Source: Triplophysa rosa (Eukaryota > Chordata > Actinopteri > Cypriniformes > Nemacheilidae). Taken from it: DNA of 64,000 nt. The notes under the pieces are model-generated. The model saw only the letters and a program-made list of their open reading frames with translations, had not been told where the DNA came from and made no database searches. Numbering within the stretch: the first letter of the stretch is position 1; every line of letters begins with the position of its first letter. The position numbers and the translations under genes are program-made. Location: positions 8,337,777 to 8,401,776 of the forward strand of contig NC_079898.1 of assembly GCF_024868665.1 (NCBI RefSeq), read 5' to 3'. Below are positions 35,051-47,090 of the stretch, in pieces.

Positions 35051-37319
35051 AGTCTATGAGAAGTTGACATGACGATGACATGATCCCATAAAATTAAAAA
35101 GAACCTATTTTTCCCATTTATTCCCATCTGTTTCAATAGAGAAAATAAAAATGCCTTTGTCAAGCAATTTCACGGTACAACGTGATCTGCTGACTGTGAG
35201 ATAATCACAGAGAGAACTGACTGCATGTCCAACATTTCTAAACACGTTTCCTTCTCACATGCTGTACACACACAGACTTACGTCTTCTGACAAACTATAT
35301 TTGTTTTCCCTCTTTACTGTAAAACATTCATGGAAGAAGTACCTTTATGAATACGACTCTCTATTTCAGCTGTGACAGGAATTAAAGTCACTCTGCCAGT
35401 CCTGAAATACCACATACATTTTCCTCTAATGAAACCGGAGGCATTTTCATAAACAGTTTATCCAACACTTCGCTCATAAACACCACATCTGCGCGCAGGA
35501 ATGAGAAGCAAAAGCCTTAAAATGGAAGTCATCTGAGACGTGAGAGAAGCTCTGCGCTTGGCCCAGGGTCACTGAGTAATAAACAGTTATGAAAACAGTT
35601 ATCACCAGGCTGAAGGGGTCTGCGTGGGGGGAGAAAGCTCCGCATTTCATTTCCGCACGCCGCTCTGGTTTCATTCTGGACTAAACCACTGTAGGAGAAC
35701 AGACGGCTTTAGGTGAAGGGGGGCTTCATATTGCTCCAAGTATGTGAAAGTACGTTCACGCTCATGTCATCCCAAACCCATGTGACTTTCTTTCTTCTCA
35801 GGAGGAAATGTTTAGGGGAATGTTGCTATTTTGCAAACAACGAGTATGCGAAGTAAGTGACCAAGGGCTGTTAAGGTCAGAAAAGGCCCAGTAAAGAGAT
35901 AAACAGTTACCTCAGTTTCACTTGTAATATACATGTACTGTTCCTTTAAGAAGATGGGAAGCATTTATCACCGAGTAAAACAGTCCAGGTTAACTCCTTT
36001 ATATCAGTTTGACCTCACCTGTCTCGGTTTTACAGCCGCAAACAAACAGTCAATTTCTATATCTGCTCTTGAGAAAACTTTAACCAGCTCTAAAAGCATA
36101 AAAGTGCATTCATCTGCAGTGTGCAAGCGCTTGTTGCGACATTTTACCTCATTAAAGGCCGAAGGCTTTTAATTAGGTTATCTTAAACTGGTTATCTTAA
36201 ACTTAAAAATAAGCCTTAAACTTAAAATAAATCCCTTATTAGGTTAAAATCTAACTCATCATGATATTTGCCATTCTTTGGACTCGGGTCAATGGGCTTT
36301 CTATAGCTGAGGGCTATTGAATAGAGAGTTGACATTGCAAAACTGTGCAGTAATGTTGCTTAAACGTCTCGTGTTTGTTGTTTAAAGCAAGCAGCGCTAG
36401 TTAAGCAGAAACGTTAATGATTAAACTTTGTGGTTTTGTGTGTGTGTGAGTTTATAGGGAGTTTTGGCAAGCCTGTCAAGGTCAGGTGAGCTTGTGTTGA
36501 TCCACTTAGGACGTGCACCGTTTGGACTCTATTTGGGCCCTTTTCGAAACGTGACAGGGGATAGATGTTTATAATCAATATTTACTTATTTATGTAGAAA
36601 GTGTGAGAGAGGAACAGACGCTCGTGTGTGCCCCGTTGGCAAACGCAGAAGGATCTCTTTGCCCGCTCTGGGAAGTGAGCAGAACACTCGCATACACACG
36701 TATATCCGCACACACATGGCAGAGATCTCCCCTGCCTCACTCTATGAATGACCCGCCTCAGTCTCAGCATAAAGACGATCTATGAGACACATCGCCTACC
36801 CCGTCGGGTCACATGACCTGTGAAGTGAGTCATTGATGACAGTGCTGCGCTCAATGGCTTGAGCTGCATTTCTTCACCAGAGCAAAACCAGGGAGTGAGA
36901 TGAACAGCCATCGCTATTTAAAAGTGGGTTACTTGGATGTTGATACACACAAAACAGTGATAAATCAACACAAGGCATAGTTGGCATAGCGTAAATCCAC
37001 CCACATTGTTCATTTATAGGTGACCCACATCCGTGCCTTTATGATTTCATAAGGGGGAAATAAGTGGAGAAGTTTGAAAAAATGTTCCTAGCACTTCACG
37101 GAATTGTCCTGAGGCATATCAAAGCTGTCTTCAGATAATTCTTGAAGAAAAACATCTGATGTTATTGTTTAACCAATCAGAAGACCTTGAAGCACTCCCT
37201 GCCTGTCAGTCACCGTGTGTGTCTGTGTTTGCTGACAACAGGTTCTCTGGCATCTGAGGGGTGGGGTTTATAGAGAAGAGTTGGTCTGAAGCTGATTATA
37301 CAACGAAAGAAGCCAAACT
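35051..37319. other. Non-coding, unique-looking DNA
   Basis: Comparatively repeat-poor with moderate GC. No coding exon recognised. It is a reasonable place to look for conserved regulatory elements by alignment, though I see no decisive motif. Confidence 0.35.
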
Positions 37320-37563
37320 TGGTGACCTGAAGAACCAAATTCTTTCATGATTTACTCCTATGTCATGACTTTCTTTCTTCTGAAGAACCTAGAAGATATT
37401 GGTAACCAAACAACATCCTATTGACTTCCAAAGTATGGACACAAAACCACTGAAACATTTCTCAAAATATCTTCTTTTGTGCTCCACAGAAGAAAGGGCC
37501 ATGTACAGATTTGGAACGACATAACGACGAGTAAGTGTGTATTTTGGGGTATACTGTTCCTTC
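37320..37563. mobile_element. 'aagggatagttcac' family SINE/MITE, diverged copy
   Basis: Contains 'tgactttctttcttctgaag', 'atatcttcttttgtgctcca' and 'gaacgacataacga' in the family order. Ends are degraded. Confidence 0.6.
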
Positions 37564-39904
37564 AACACCCGAACATTTGAAATATACTCAAAAAGGCATG
37601 ATGTGTGCCGTTTACATGAGCAGGTTTAAACACTTTGAATGACACGGTATGGGTGCATGTTTTGAGCGAATCCAAAAAGGCGATCGATGTTTGTGCTTGA
37701 GTTGTGTGGCTGAGAGCGTGTGTACGATAGCCGGATTAGTTACGAGCTGTTTTGGTGTCAGTACGTGAGGTGTGCGCGGACCGGGAGATAGAAGTTTATT
37801 TGTGGCGTGTTTGAGTGGGCATGAGCAGAAGCGTGTCGTGTGCATGGAGATAGGACCTAGTTTATTTTAAGACATTCTTCCAATCAGATCCCCTGTGTGG
37901 TGTTACCCACTTTGGCTCAGGGTACGTTTAAAGGTGCTTCTCGGGCTCTCGAGGGTATTATCTGGCAACCCCCTTAAATGTCGGTGGTGATGTCGACTGC
38001 ACCCAAATATTTAACGTCTAGTTATTCTCTTGAAATTCCAAGTCTCCAGGGCATTTTTTCTTCTGTGGTCCAACATAGAAGACGTTTAGCAGAAGAGTTG
38101 CTAGTCCCACATACTGTACAATGAAAGTGGATGGGGACTGGTGGCTGTCAAACTTTACAAGGGCCAAAAAGTTATCAAGCTGAATCGTGTGCTATATTCC
38201 AAATTATTTGATGCTGTATGACAGGCCAAAGCTTAGTATTCACTCAAAATCCTCATTTTTTTTTCATTTTTTTAATCTTTGCATGACAGCCATGGTCACC
38301 ATTCACTTTCATCGTATGGATAAAACAGTCTGGCCATTCTGCTCTTTTTGCATTCCAGAGAAGAAACAAGGTCATAGGAGTTTGTAATAATACAGTATAT
38401 GTGTGATTAAATGATGACAAGATTTTCACTGTGTGAAAAATCCATCCCTATTACATAATATGATGATAGAAGCCATTGAAGGACCTGAAAGAGAAACATA
38501 TGCAAAGACAAGGAATCGGAGGTAGAGAAACATCCTGAAGTGCACAAACACTCATTTCCAGGCCTCATTTCCCTCACAGATCTTATCAACGCAGCCTTTG
38601 TTTGAAACGCAGTCGATATGAAATCTCAACATGACCAAGCACACCACCTCTGAAGCGTTTTCCGCTCTGGTGTTCTCCACCCTCCTTTCCCCTCAGACTC
38701 AACTTCACCTAATATCCGTCAAAAGATCACCTCTGACCCCTTTAAATTCTCGCAAACACAAACTGAAACCTGAACACTTTGTCCCTGTTCCTGAAAGACA
38801 GTCCGCTAAACCCGAGCAAATAATGAGCGAGTGGATGTGCATGCAGATCACACAGACTCTCAGCCTACTGTACTTACAGGATCCGATCTGTATAAACATT
38901 TCGATGATTACACGCATTTACTCGGCGGTCCGTAAACACACATCTCCAACACACACGCATAGACGCTCCATCATAAACCAACAGAACCCAAGCGTTTCTG
39001 TATGAGCGCAGAGAGAAAAGTGTTTACACAGTAATAACGTAAATGAATACGTTTATCCACGTCACGCTGCCAAGAAGTTGCTTGAGTGCATGTGCCAATT
39101 AAATGTCTTTAAATAAGGGCTCCACTTATGAGAGTACCATTTTACGGTCCGCTGAATTGGTGTATGTACAGAGCAAAATATTGTGAGTTTACTTGCACAC
39201 CACCACACTGGAGCATGCTCTCCAAAACTGTATTAGTTGGACTTGACTGATGTCGTAAATAATTTGCATGAACACATTCATTTTTGCACTGATCACTAAT
39301 TTGAATAATAAAAACACTACAAATGTGATTCATCCTGCATGATTCATACCTAAAGTTCAGAACAATGTTGTGCAGAACGTTTCTCAGGATCATAACATTT
39401 CACACATTAGTCACACCTTTTATTACAACTAGAATACTTCCTTATCAAAGGAGAACTCCACCCGGTCTAACAAAAACCGTCTATACAATACACACATTGT
39501 AATAATTCACAGCCACTTCGCACAGTCTGTGTGGTAAAGTAGGTCTAACGCATTAGCATTTGTGCTGGTGTACAGTACTGTAAGTAAATCTCTGTATCTG
39601 TCTCTTTGTCCATTTGAAACACATAATAGCCTAATAAAAGTTCTTTGTGGGTTACATTCGAACTAGATTTTCAGATATTATACATACCGTATTATACATA
39701 TTGGGTTTATTTTGGAAACCCCGTCCACAATGAGAGTGAGGTCTGTTTGTTTGGAACAGCAGGAACATGTTGAACAGTACATATAAACTCGAGACAATGA
39801 AAGACAATGAGGAGTCATGGGGAAACCTGGCCAAAGAGACAGCCGGTATCCGGTTGGAGGGGAACAACAGAATTAAACTCAAGAGCAGGGTTTGGAAAAA
39901 ATAG
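37564..39904. other. Non-coding, no recognised gene
   Basis: A diverged dispersed repeat is likely at about 38.05-38.37 kb ('aatgaaagtggatggggact', 'ggctgtcaaactttac'). No exon recognised. Confidence 0.35.
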
Positions 39905-39957
39905 CACTGTAAAAAATCCCATAAATCCCATCGTTGGGGTAAAATTATATGGTCTTA

Positions 39958-41054
39958 GGGGCCATTCACACTTCGCATCTTTTGCGCGCGCATATTCGTT
40001 ATTTTAAATGTAGACGCGTGACAGTCACGCTCAAATAGGGAGCGTTGTGCATGCGGTGCGACGCTCCCGTTTTTTGATGAAATTATTTCAACTTTTAAGA
40101 TTGCCACACGCGCACCGCAGGTCATGTGACAAGAACCAACTGGCCAATATAGACAAGCTCAGTCAAGATGGAGACACAGATGATCACAGCATTAATATTA
40201 TTTTATTGTTTTATTGAAATATTAGAATTCTTAAATTATAATTTAAGAAAAAAGTTAGGAATGTTATATATTCCCGAAAAAAACTTCTTAAGACAGTTCT
40301 TACAAATTTTCTCAAGATTGATCTTAGGAAAAAATTAAGAAGAATCCAAATTCTCGTAAATATCATCTTAAAATTAAGACAGCCTCACGGTGGTCTTAAA
40401 TCTCAAAAGGTAAAATGTTTAACACATGTGTTTGGTTGTTTTACATGTGACGTGTATTGTATTGAGCCAAAATCATAATTTTGACGTTTACTTAAGGAAT
40501 ATTAAGGAATATTTATTTTGATATAATAATGATAAGGTCTAGCTCCCTTACTTTAGCATTCATTATTAAACACGGAGTGCTTTATACATTATTATTACAC
40601 AAAAAGTATTATAATAGGTATATTCTTAACGTTTGCTAACATATTAGATAACATGCAATCGTAAATGCCGTTTAACACATCAAATGCTAATATATATAGG
40701 CTATATAAGGATGCAATGTGCTTGTTACACACATAAAGTTTATTAGATAAACATATACTACCACTCGAGCAAGCGAGTGTAATATTATTTTCTTACGAAA
40801 AAAATTAAGATGTTCTTAAGAAAATATTTGAGAATGTTTTAAGAAATATTTGAGAATCGCACTTACGAACATTCTTACGAACTTCCTATAATTTATCTTA
40901 AGAACAGTTTCGTGAATCCGGCCCCTGGTCTTAATGGCTAGCGTGGCCCATGGTTGCTTAGCAACGAAACTCCTTGGCACTTTGGAAAAAAAGGAGAAAG
41001 CAGTTGCAGCTCGCGTTTTCCGTGCGGGTTTAGACGCGAAATGTGAATCGCCCC
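39958..41054. mobile_element. PIF/Harbinger-like element ('ggggccattcacacttcgc')
   Basis: Ends ggggccattcacacttcgc / gcgaaatgtgaatcgcccc, near-perfect inverted repeats, flanked by 3-bp duplication tta (39955-39957 and 41055-41057). Contains 'ttattttaaatgtagacgcg'. A related shorter copy lies at 59320-59575. Confidence 0.8.
40266..40925. mobile_element. Innermost element with 'cttaagaa' inverted repeats
   Basis: Right terminus 'cgtgaatccggcccc' with preceding 'cttaagaacagttt'. The left side has 'cgaaaaaaacttcttaagac', a degraded mate. The left boundary is approximate. Confidence 0.5.
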
Positions 41055-41489
41055 TTATTTGTTTTTCTTGTTAATTCGTGTTTTTTTCTAATTTGACATT
41101 TTTTGACCGTATTTCAAAAATAGACTGCAACACAATCCTGTAAAAAACGAAATTTTCCGGCTGCTGGGACACTAGAAATATGCCGTAAAAATGACAGTTT
41201 TTTCCCATAAAAAGTTTTCCCTGTTTTTCTTCTAAATTTGCAGCTTTTTTCAGTAATTAGACTGTTTTTGACCGTATTTAAAAAATACACGAAAAATCTG
41301 TTTATAAAACAGTAACATTTCACAAAATCATGTTGTTTTTTTCACAGTGCACAGTGACCAAAAACTATTTTACACTTTAAATGTGTCACTTTTTTAAATT
41401 ATAATTTTTTTCGAATTTAATAACAAAATATCAAAGCACGTGCGATCTCCAGACAAAGGTCCCAATCTCAAGAAGGTCTCAACATGATA

Positions 41490-41902
41490 TGTGACCCTGG
41501 ATCACAAAACCAGTCTTAAGTAGCACGGGAACATTTTTAGTAAAAGACAAAAATACATTGTGTGGGTCAAAATTATCGATTTTTCTTTTATGCCAAAAAT
41601 CATTAGGATATTAAGTAAAGATCATGTTCCATGAAGATATTTTGTAAATTTCCTACCTTAAATATATAAAAACTTTATTTTTGTGAGTGGATGGTCTGCC
41701 ACAGTGCCCTTGATTAACAACTTCAAAGGCAATTTTCTCAATATTTTGATTTTTTGTGCTCTCAGATTCCTGAGTTTTAAACGGTTGTATCTCAGCCATG
41801 TCCTATCCTAACAACTCATATATCTACAGAAAGTTTATTTATTCAGCTTTCAGATTATGAAAAATTGACCCATAAGATTGGTTTTGTTGTCCAGGGTCAC
41901 AT
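41490..41902. mobile_element. MITE ('tgtgaccctgg' ends)
   Basis: Left 'tgtgaccctggatcacaaaa' pairs with right 'ggttttgttgtccagggtcaca'. 413 bp, an abundant cyprinid hairpin element. No coding capacity. Confidence 0.85.
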
Positions 41903-43387
41903 ATCTGGTGGATGTATAAAGTCAGTTCACACAGATGCAACAGGTGTACTTTTTCACCTCAACTACGAGCATGCTTTTCTTATGTCTGACAACCAAATGT
42001 CCCCCAATATCTTTTGTCTTAACAGTATATTGTTCATTCATTAAAAGCCTACAATTTTGTAAAATGATTTGAAAAATGTGCATCTTTAAAATAAATAAAT
42101 ACCAATTGGTTTGATTTTGGTTTGGATACAATACAATGTCATAATTCATACTTTTCAAATACTGTTTAGGGCCACTGTGTCAAATATGAATTGTCTCTGT
42201 GTCAATCACAGAACAGCAACAGCCTCTTTAACCTGTTAAAGAAAGACTTTAAACTGGTAAGTATTTTGTCATGAGTAACCTAGTTCTCTCAAAATACATC
42301 AGTCCATTCCTAGAATGAGCAACAGAACTAAAACTACACCCATAATCAAATTAAAGGAATAATGAGAGTAATTATCTAGTACAAAGGAACTACGCACACA
42401 TATCTTAACCACAAATTGTTGGCCACACGTGTAAACACAATGTCCAAGAACAACCTGTGTTTAGTAAGATATATTTATATAAATTATAGTGATATTAAGA
42501 GGTGGCAAGTATGAGAGACTGCGCTCTTATGAGGTTTTGTGGGATGCTTAAATTTTGATTCAGGGTGACTCTCTCCTTCAGATCAGCCTTTTGGGATTTG
42601 TTTTATACATTATTTTGCTTTAGTTGAAGTTTTCCCCCACATGATAAACATGATGGAGCTAAGTGACCGATAACAGAATATTGAGAGGTGATGCAGACAG
42701 CTTGCTTGAGTCAGGCCCAGACACAAACTCTACTGGATTTACTCTAGTCTTTATATGTTGTCGGATTTACTCTAGTCTTTATATGTTGTCGTACCCTGAC
42801 CCAGTGTCAGTCTACTTGTAAACATTGGCCTCGCACACATGATGTGTAAATATGTGAAATCAGGGTTAAACCACACCTCTCATCCAACATGCAAAGCCAG
42901 CAGCATTTACTTTTTACTCTTTGATTTTGGTGTCTCTTGCTTTACAGTCCACCACCAACTATGAACTAAACTACAAAGCCTTCACCAAATCCTACTGTAC
43001 ATCAGTAAGAAGTAAAAGAGTTGATCTGTCCTGATGTCAATTTGTAGGTCAACCTGGAAGGCTGAAGGCACATTTGCATGACAGGGATGTACTTTGAGAA
43101 TTTGACAAATTTAGCATACAGATGAAAATGTTGTCAAAATGAACCCCATACACATTTGTGAAACGACTACACGTGATGTCACTGTTTTCCCAAATTTGCA
43201 ATTTTGTAAGTTACACAAAGACTTTAACAGCACCGTTTTCAAACATCGAAAGCTGTCATTTTTTGCTATTTTAACAAAAGACTTTTTCATACGTAAAATG
43301 TGAATTTTATAACAGTTGTGTGCTTTGAAAAAGTAACTTACCAACCGGTTGCAGCATCATTCAGGACTGTAACATTTGTTAAGTTTG
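41903..43387. other. Non-coding, no recognised gene
   Basis: Contains an exact 28-bp tandem duplication at 42735-42790. Nothing else recognised. Confidence 0.4.
42735..42790. repeat. Exact 2 x 28-bp tandem duplication
   Basis: Unit starts ggatttactctagtcttta and is repeated once without mismatch (42735-42762, 42763-42790). Confidence 0.95.
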
Positions 43388-43600
43388 TTAAAGGGATAGT
43401 TCAGCCAAAAATGAAAATCATGATTTATTTACTCCCTCTTGTCATTTCAAACCTGTAGGACTTTCTTATATTTTTAAGATATTTTGAAGAATGTTGTCAA
43501 CTGGCACCCATTCACTTGCATTGGTTTTGTGGTTCGGTTACCAACTTTCTTTAAAATATATTCTTCTGTGTTCTGCGGAAGGAAGTAAGACAGATAGCTG
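43388..43600. mobile_element. 'taaagggatagttcagccaa' family SINE/MITE
   Basis: Family order is seen: 'gggatagttcagcc', 'tgtcatttcaaacctgtagg', 'tgaagaatgttgtcaac', 'cttctgtgttctgcgga'. The right end is truncated. Confidence 0.8.
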
Positions 43601-44493
43601 AAGTATATTCTTTTTAAAAACAAAACAATGAAAAGTTATACATGCAAAAGGGTCTGTTTCATTACTGCTCATGACCAACAGTGTTTCACAACCACAATAA
43701 TTTCTGTTAAACGCACTATGGCACGAATAGAAACTTTCAGAAGCTGAAAGGCCCAACTGACAATACTAATAAAGATGACAAAAGCAGCAGGAGAGAGCCT
43801 GGAAATGGGAGGTGGTGAGGAACTGGCTCTTTCCTGCCATAATCAGAAGTCGTCAGAGGAGTTCCTGTCATTGTAGGAGCGCTCCAGGGCCATTTACCAC
43901 ACGCTGACACACAAACACATGCATTTGTATTCACAAACACAAGCACAGCATTTACATTTATAACACCCGGGCTTACTACTTTAATGACACAGATTCCAAG
44001 TACACAAATGTTAGAGGAAAAATGGCTCAGGGGATAGCACACAAAACCGACACGCATGGCAACGTACTGCCCATTTGGCACTGATCTACTCGCTGTGGGT
44101 CTTATTAAACATTTCTACATAAGAAGGAGTGGAACTCAATAAATATTTGCCCTCTGTTATCTGTCTTCCTTATCTCTGCGGCACTCTCAATACAGGCCCT
44201 TTCTTTTCTAAATGACTTTACTGGTGGTGATAGCTTTTATCAAACACTCCATTGAAGTTACGGCAGAGTCTTAAAAACCTGGCAAAAACAAATGTCTTTG
44301 AATGAGTAAACTCAGTCTGGGTGGCATATATGACCTGCAATACTTGTTATTCATTGCAGTGAGCAGTCAGAGACTTTAATAGTCACTGATCTGAGCCACA
44401 TTTTGTGAGTGTGTCATTATGAACACATAATACATAGCCTACTATATGAACGTCATGAACTAAATCAGATTAAATATGAGAAAGTTTGCATAT
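43601..44493. other. Non-coding, no recognised gene
   Basis: The minus-strand frame at 43737-44081 has no domain or splice support. Confidence 0.4.
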
Positions 44494-44501
44494 ATCAAGA
44501 G

Positions 44502-44870
44502 TAGGGATGTAACAATATTATGGATATCGTGTTATCGCAATAGCAAAATTGTCTCAATATTATCGTGGTCACATGACTGTGTGAAGCGATAGCTCTTCCG
44601 GGCGTAACATAGAGAATGTTAGAAAAAATCATAGATGTTACCTTTGTCAAGGTCCATCTGGAGCAATTATTTTATTTTATAAAAGGGATTTTTAGGACCC
44701 ATCTCATACTATAACTCATACCTCTAAGCAACGGTTATGATTAGAGGATAAAGAAAAGAGGATGCTTACGGCACGTTTCCAAGTCATCATTTGTCATTTA
44801 AAATATTGCACCGTGGACTTTATACCTAGGTAGTATCGTACAGTGAGATTTTGATATTGTTACATCCCTA
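44502..44870. mobile_element. hAT-type MITE ('tagggatgtaacaatatt')
   Basis: Ends tagggatgtaacaatat / atattgttacatcccta, flanked by 8-bp repeats with one mismatch (atcaagag 44494-44501, atcgagag 44871-44878). 369 bp. Confidence 0.87.
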
Positions 44871-44878
44871 ATCGAGAG

Positions 44879-45429
44879 TGTTGGTATTTAAAAGAGCTGA
44901 ATTAAACAAAATATTTAATATGCATAAAGACGGCTGTGTCCCAGATCTGCAGAATGCATTCAGAGTATGTGCGGGCCTTCCTACTGTACAAGACACAAAA
45001 CCAAATGTTCTTATCCTGTCCGGAGGGAACAGTCATTTTGTTTTGTTTATTTAAGACAATGCAAGTACTCCGATAACCAAAGCTAGCAAACTGTCGTTTG
45101 ATGAATCGTGTATTGTTTTAAATGTGTATACACGGAACAGTTCTGACACTACATGTAGATTACTACTATCTCAGTCAACAGTCAACAGCCAGTCAGTATC
45201 TCAGTAAAAAAAAATAAAGGAGGAGCTCAGGAAGTTCAGCCCCCACAACTGCTTTCACAGACAGCTATACATGCAGTCAGAACGTTGAACGCTGTGGTTA
45301 AACTCAACCTCAGCATGCAGAAGCTGTCAAGGTTCATGCAAGCGTTTTTAGAACAATTACAAAAAGAGTTGTTGCACGTGTCCGCAACTGCAAGACCTGA
45401 TATCAAGTTTGTTCAATGAAAAGCACATT
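44879..45429. other. Non-coding DNA downstream of zfp36l2
   Basis: Beyond the likely poly(A) site; no feature recognised. Confidence 0.4.
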
Positions 45430-45450
45430 CCGGGTTTTTTCCAAAATTAT

Positions 45451-45456
45451 TTTATT
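45451..45456 (-). terminator. zfp36l2: Candidate distal poly(A) signal of zfp36l2
   Basis: AATAAA on the minus strand about 1640 nt after the stop codon. A second AATAAA at 45904-45909 could give a shorter transcript. Confidence 0.5.
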
Positions 45457-46568
45457 GGGAGAACTACAAAAATGTACAGTACAAAGTTAACAGTCTCACA
45501 CGCAATTGTAGTGAACTGACTCCCCGAAAACAAGTATGTTACAAGTCCTGTTGTTTTTGTCGTTTAAAAAAACCCATTACATTCAAAAAGCTTTACTTCT
45601 GATAAAGTAGTCAAGAAAGGTACATAGTGCGAATCCCCTGTACCTACTATGTACAAACTAAACGTGGTCCGACTCTTCCCCGTCCAGCAAGTTTGGAAGA
45701 TTCAGACCATATCAGAGGAAAGCAAGAGAAAACAGTCAAAACAAATGCAAGGAAGAGGGAGCGATAGAAAAGATACAACTCAGATGGTCGCTCTAAGTCT
45801 CTACATCTCTCTTGTGATAAGTGGTAACAACCTTCCAAGAAGTTTAAATTACAAACTACATTCATTTCCTCTTGTTGTAAAACAATAACATGTATGAAAA
45901 TACTTTATTTGGTTAATCATAAGGCAATGTAAGATGGTGAATCCCCCACAGGCACTAGGCAATAATACTGGGGCATCGGACTGCTACATTCTCATGCACG
46001 TGGCTGGATTCACAGCCTGACTCTGTGCATTCTATATAAAAAAGGAAAACAAAATACTTTTTGGTTAATTGATTTACTTGGGATCTTTGAAATCTGATTT
46101 CCATGACAATTTAAGGCTAGTACACGTTTGGACGGTCCTCTGCCAACCACAGTTTATACATTCTACAGACATACCTAAAAGGACACGTCTTAAGGTTTTC
46201 CCAAAACATAACGAAACAAAACGAACCCTTCCGGAAAGTAACATCCCACCGAACAGCAAATCACACAAACTCTTTTTTTTTTAATGAACGTAAACAAGGA
46301 AACAAAATTAATGAAATAAATATCACATACAATCTCTTAAATTAAGATTTTTTTACTCAATTTACAATAAAATAAAGTGAAGTTACAAAAGAGACCAAAC
46401 AACAAAAATATATATTACTGTGAAAAGGAACATACACTCCACTTTATGTAGATTAATAATGGCGATCATAATTTAAACATAAAAGAATATAGATCTATTG
46501 CTTCATCATACTTGATAAATACAGTATGGACACAATTAACAATGTAGCCTATACTTTTCACAAGATAA

Positions 46569-46577
46569 AATAAATAA
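46569..46577 (-). promoter_or_regulatory. UUAUUUAUU nonamer (AU-rich element)
   Basis: The minus strand reads TTATTTATT, the preferred nonamer of tandem CCCH (TIS11) proteins. It sits in the 3' UTR of zfp36l2 itself, so self-regulation of mRNA stability is plausible. That is inference from the motif and from known cross-regulation in the family. Confidence 0.7.
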
Positions 46578-47090
46578 GTTAAATAGTCCATAGCCAGCTA
46601 TTCTCACTGCTATGCAATCACTCGAATCAGCTAAAAAAAATAGATATATTCAACCATCAGCAGTGATTTCCCAACACGAGAGCTTCAACCTGCACGAACC
46701 GACCGAACCACTGGGTGGCGCTGTGAAACTGGTTAAACTGGAATGGAAGTTTCTGTGAGAAGCGCATACATACTGGTATACTTTTGTCAAGGCATATTCT
46801 TGGCAAGGATGGAGGAAAATCTGAAACCGCTCTGTCTTTCACGTTCAAAACAAGTTTTTTGTACAAATCTGGAAAGTAATCGGTCCGAGAGAAAAAACTC
46901 GAGACCGAGAAAACTGCAGCACAGATATATCACCGGTGGAATGCATTCTGTTACAAAAATCACCTAATGCCATGCCGAGGGTCTGACACATCCATCTCCC
47001 TTCGTATTAAAGTCTATTATTCGACTACACATCTAACGGGAGACTTGGAACATTCCTCCAAAGTTCACTAGAAAGAAAACAAAACGCCGC

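Larger units (their letters stand above)
39905..41349. mobile_element. Outer MITE ('cactgtaaaaaa' ends) interrupted by two nested elements
   Basis: Ends cactgtaaaaaat and ttttttcacagtg. Repeated internal 'tttttgaccgtattt' at about 41.10 and 41.27 kb. The native body is split by the element at 39958-41054. Confidence 0.55.
45430..47090 (-). other. zfp36l2: zfp36l2 3' UTR, AU-rich
   Basis: About 1.6 kb between the TAA and candidate poly(A) signals, strongly AT-rich compared with the GC-rich coding exon. It holds at least three UAUUUAU motifs on the transcribed strand (46515-46521, 46316-46322 and one within the nonamer at 46569-46577). AATAAA hexamers lie at 45904-45909 and 45451-45456; the latter, being more distal, is the likelier main 3' end. 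The exact end is inferred. Confidence 0.7.

Noticed and set aside
38631..39005. 124-codon plus-strand frame
   Set aside because: Low-similarity chance frame; no motif or splice context.
43737..44081. 114-codon minus-strand frame
   Set aside because: No domain, no splice or codon support, and it lies in an otherwise featureless stretch of the gene desert.
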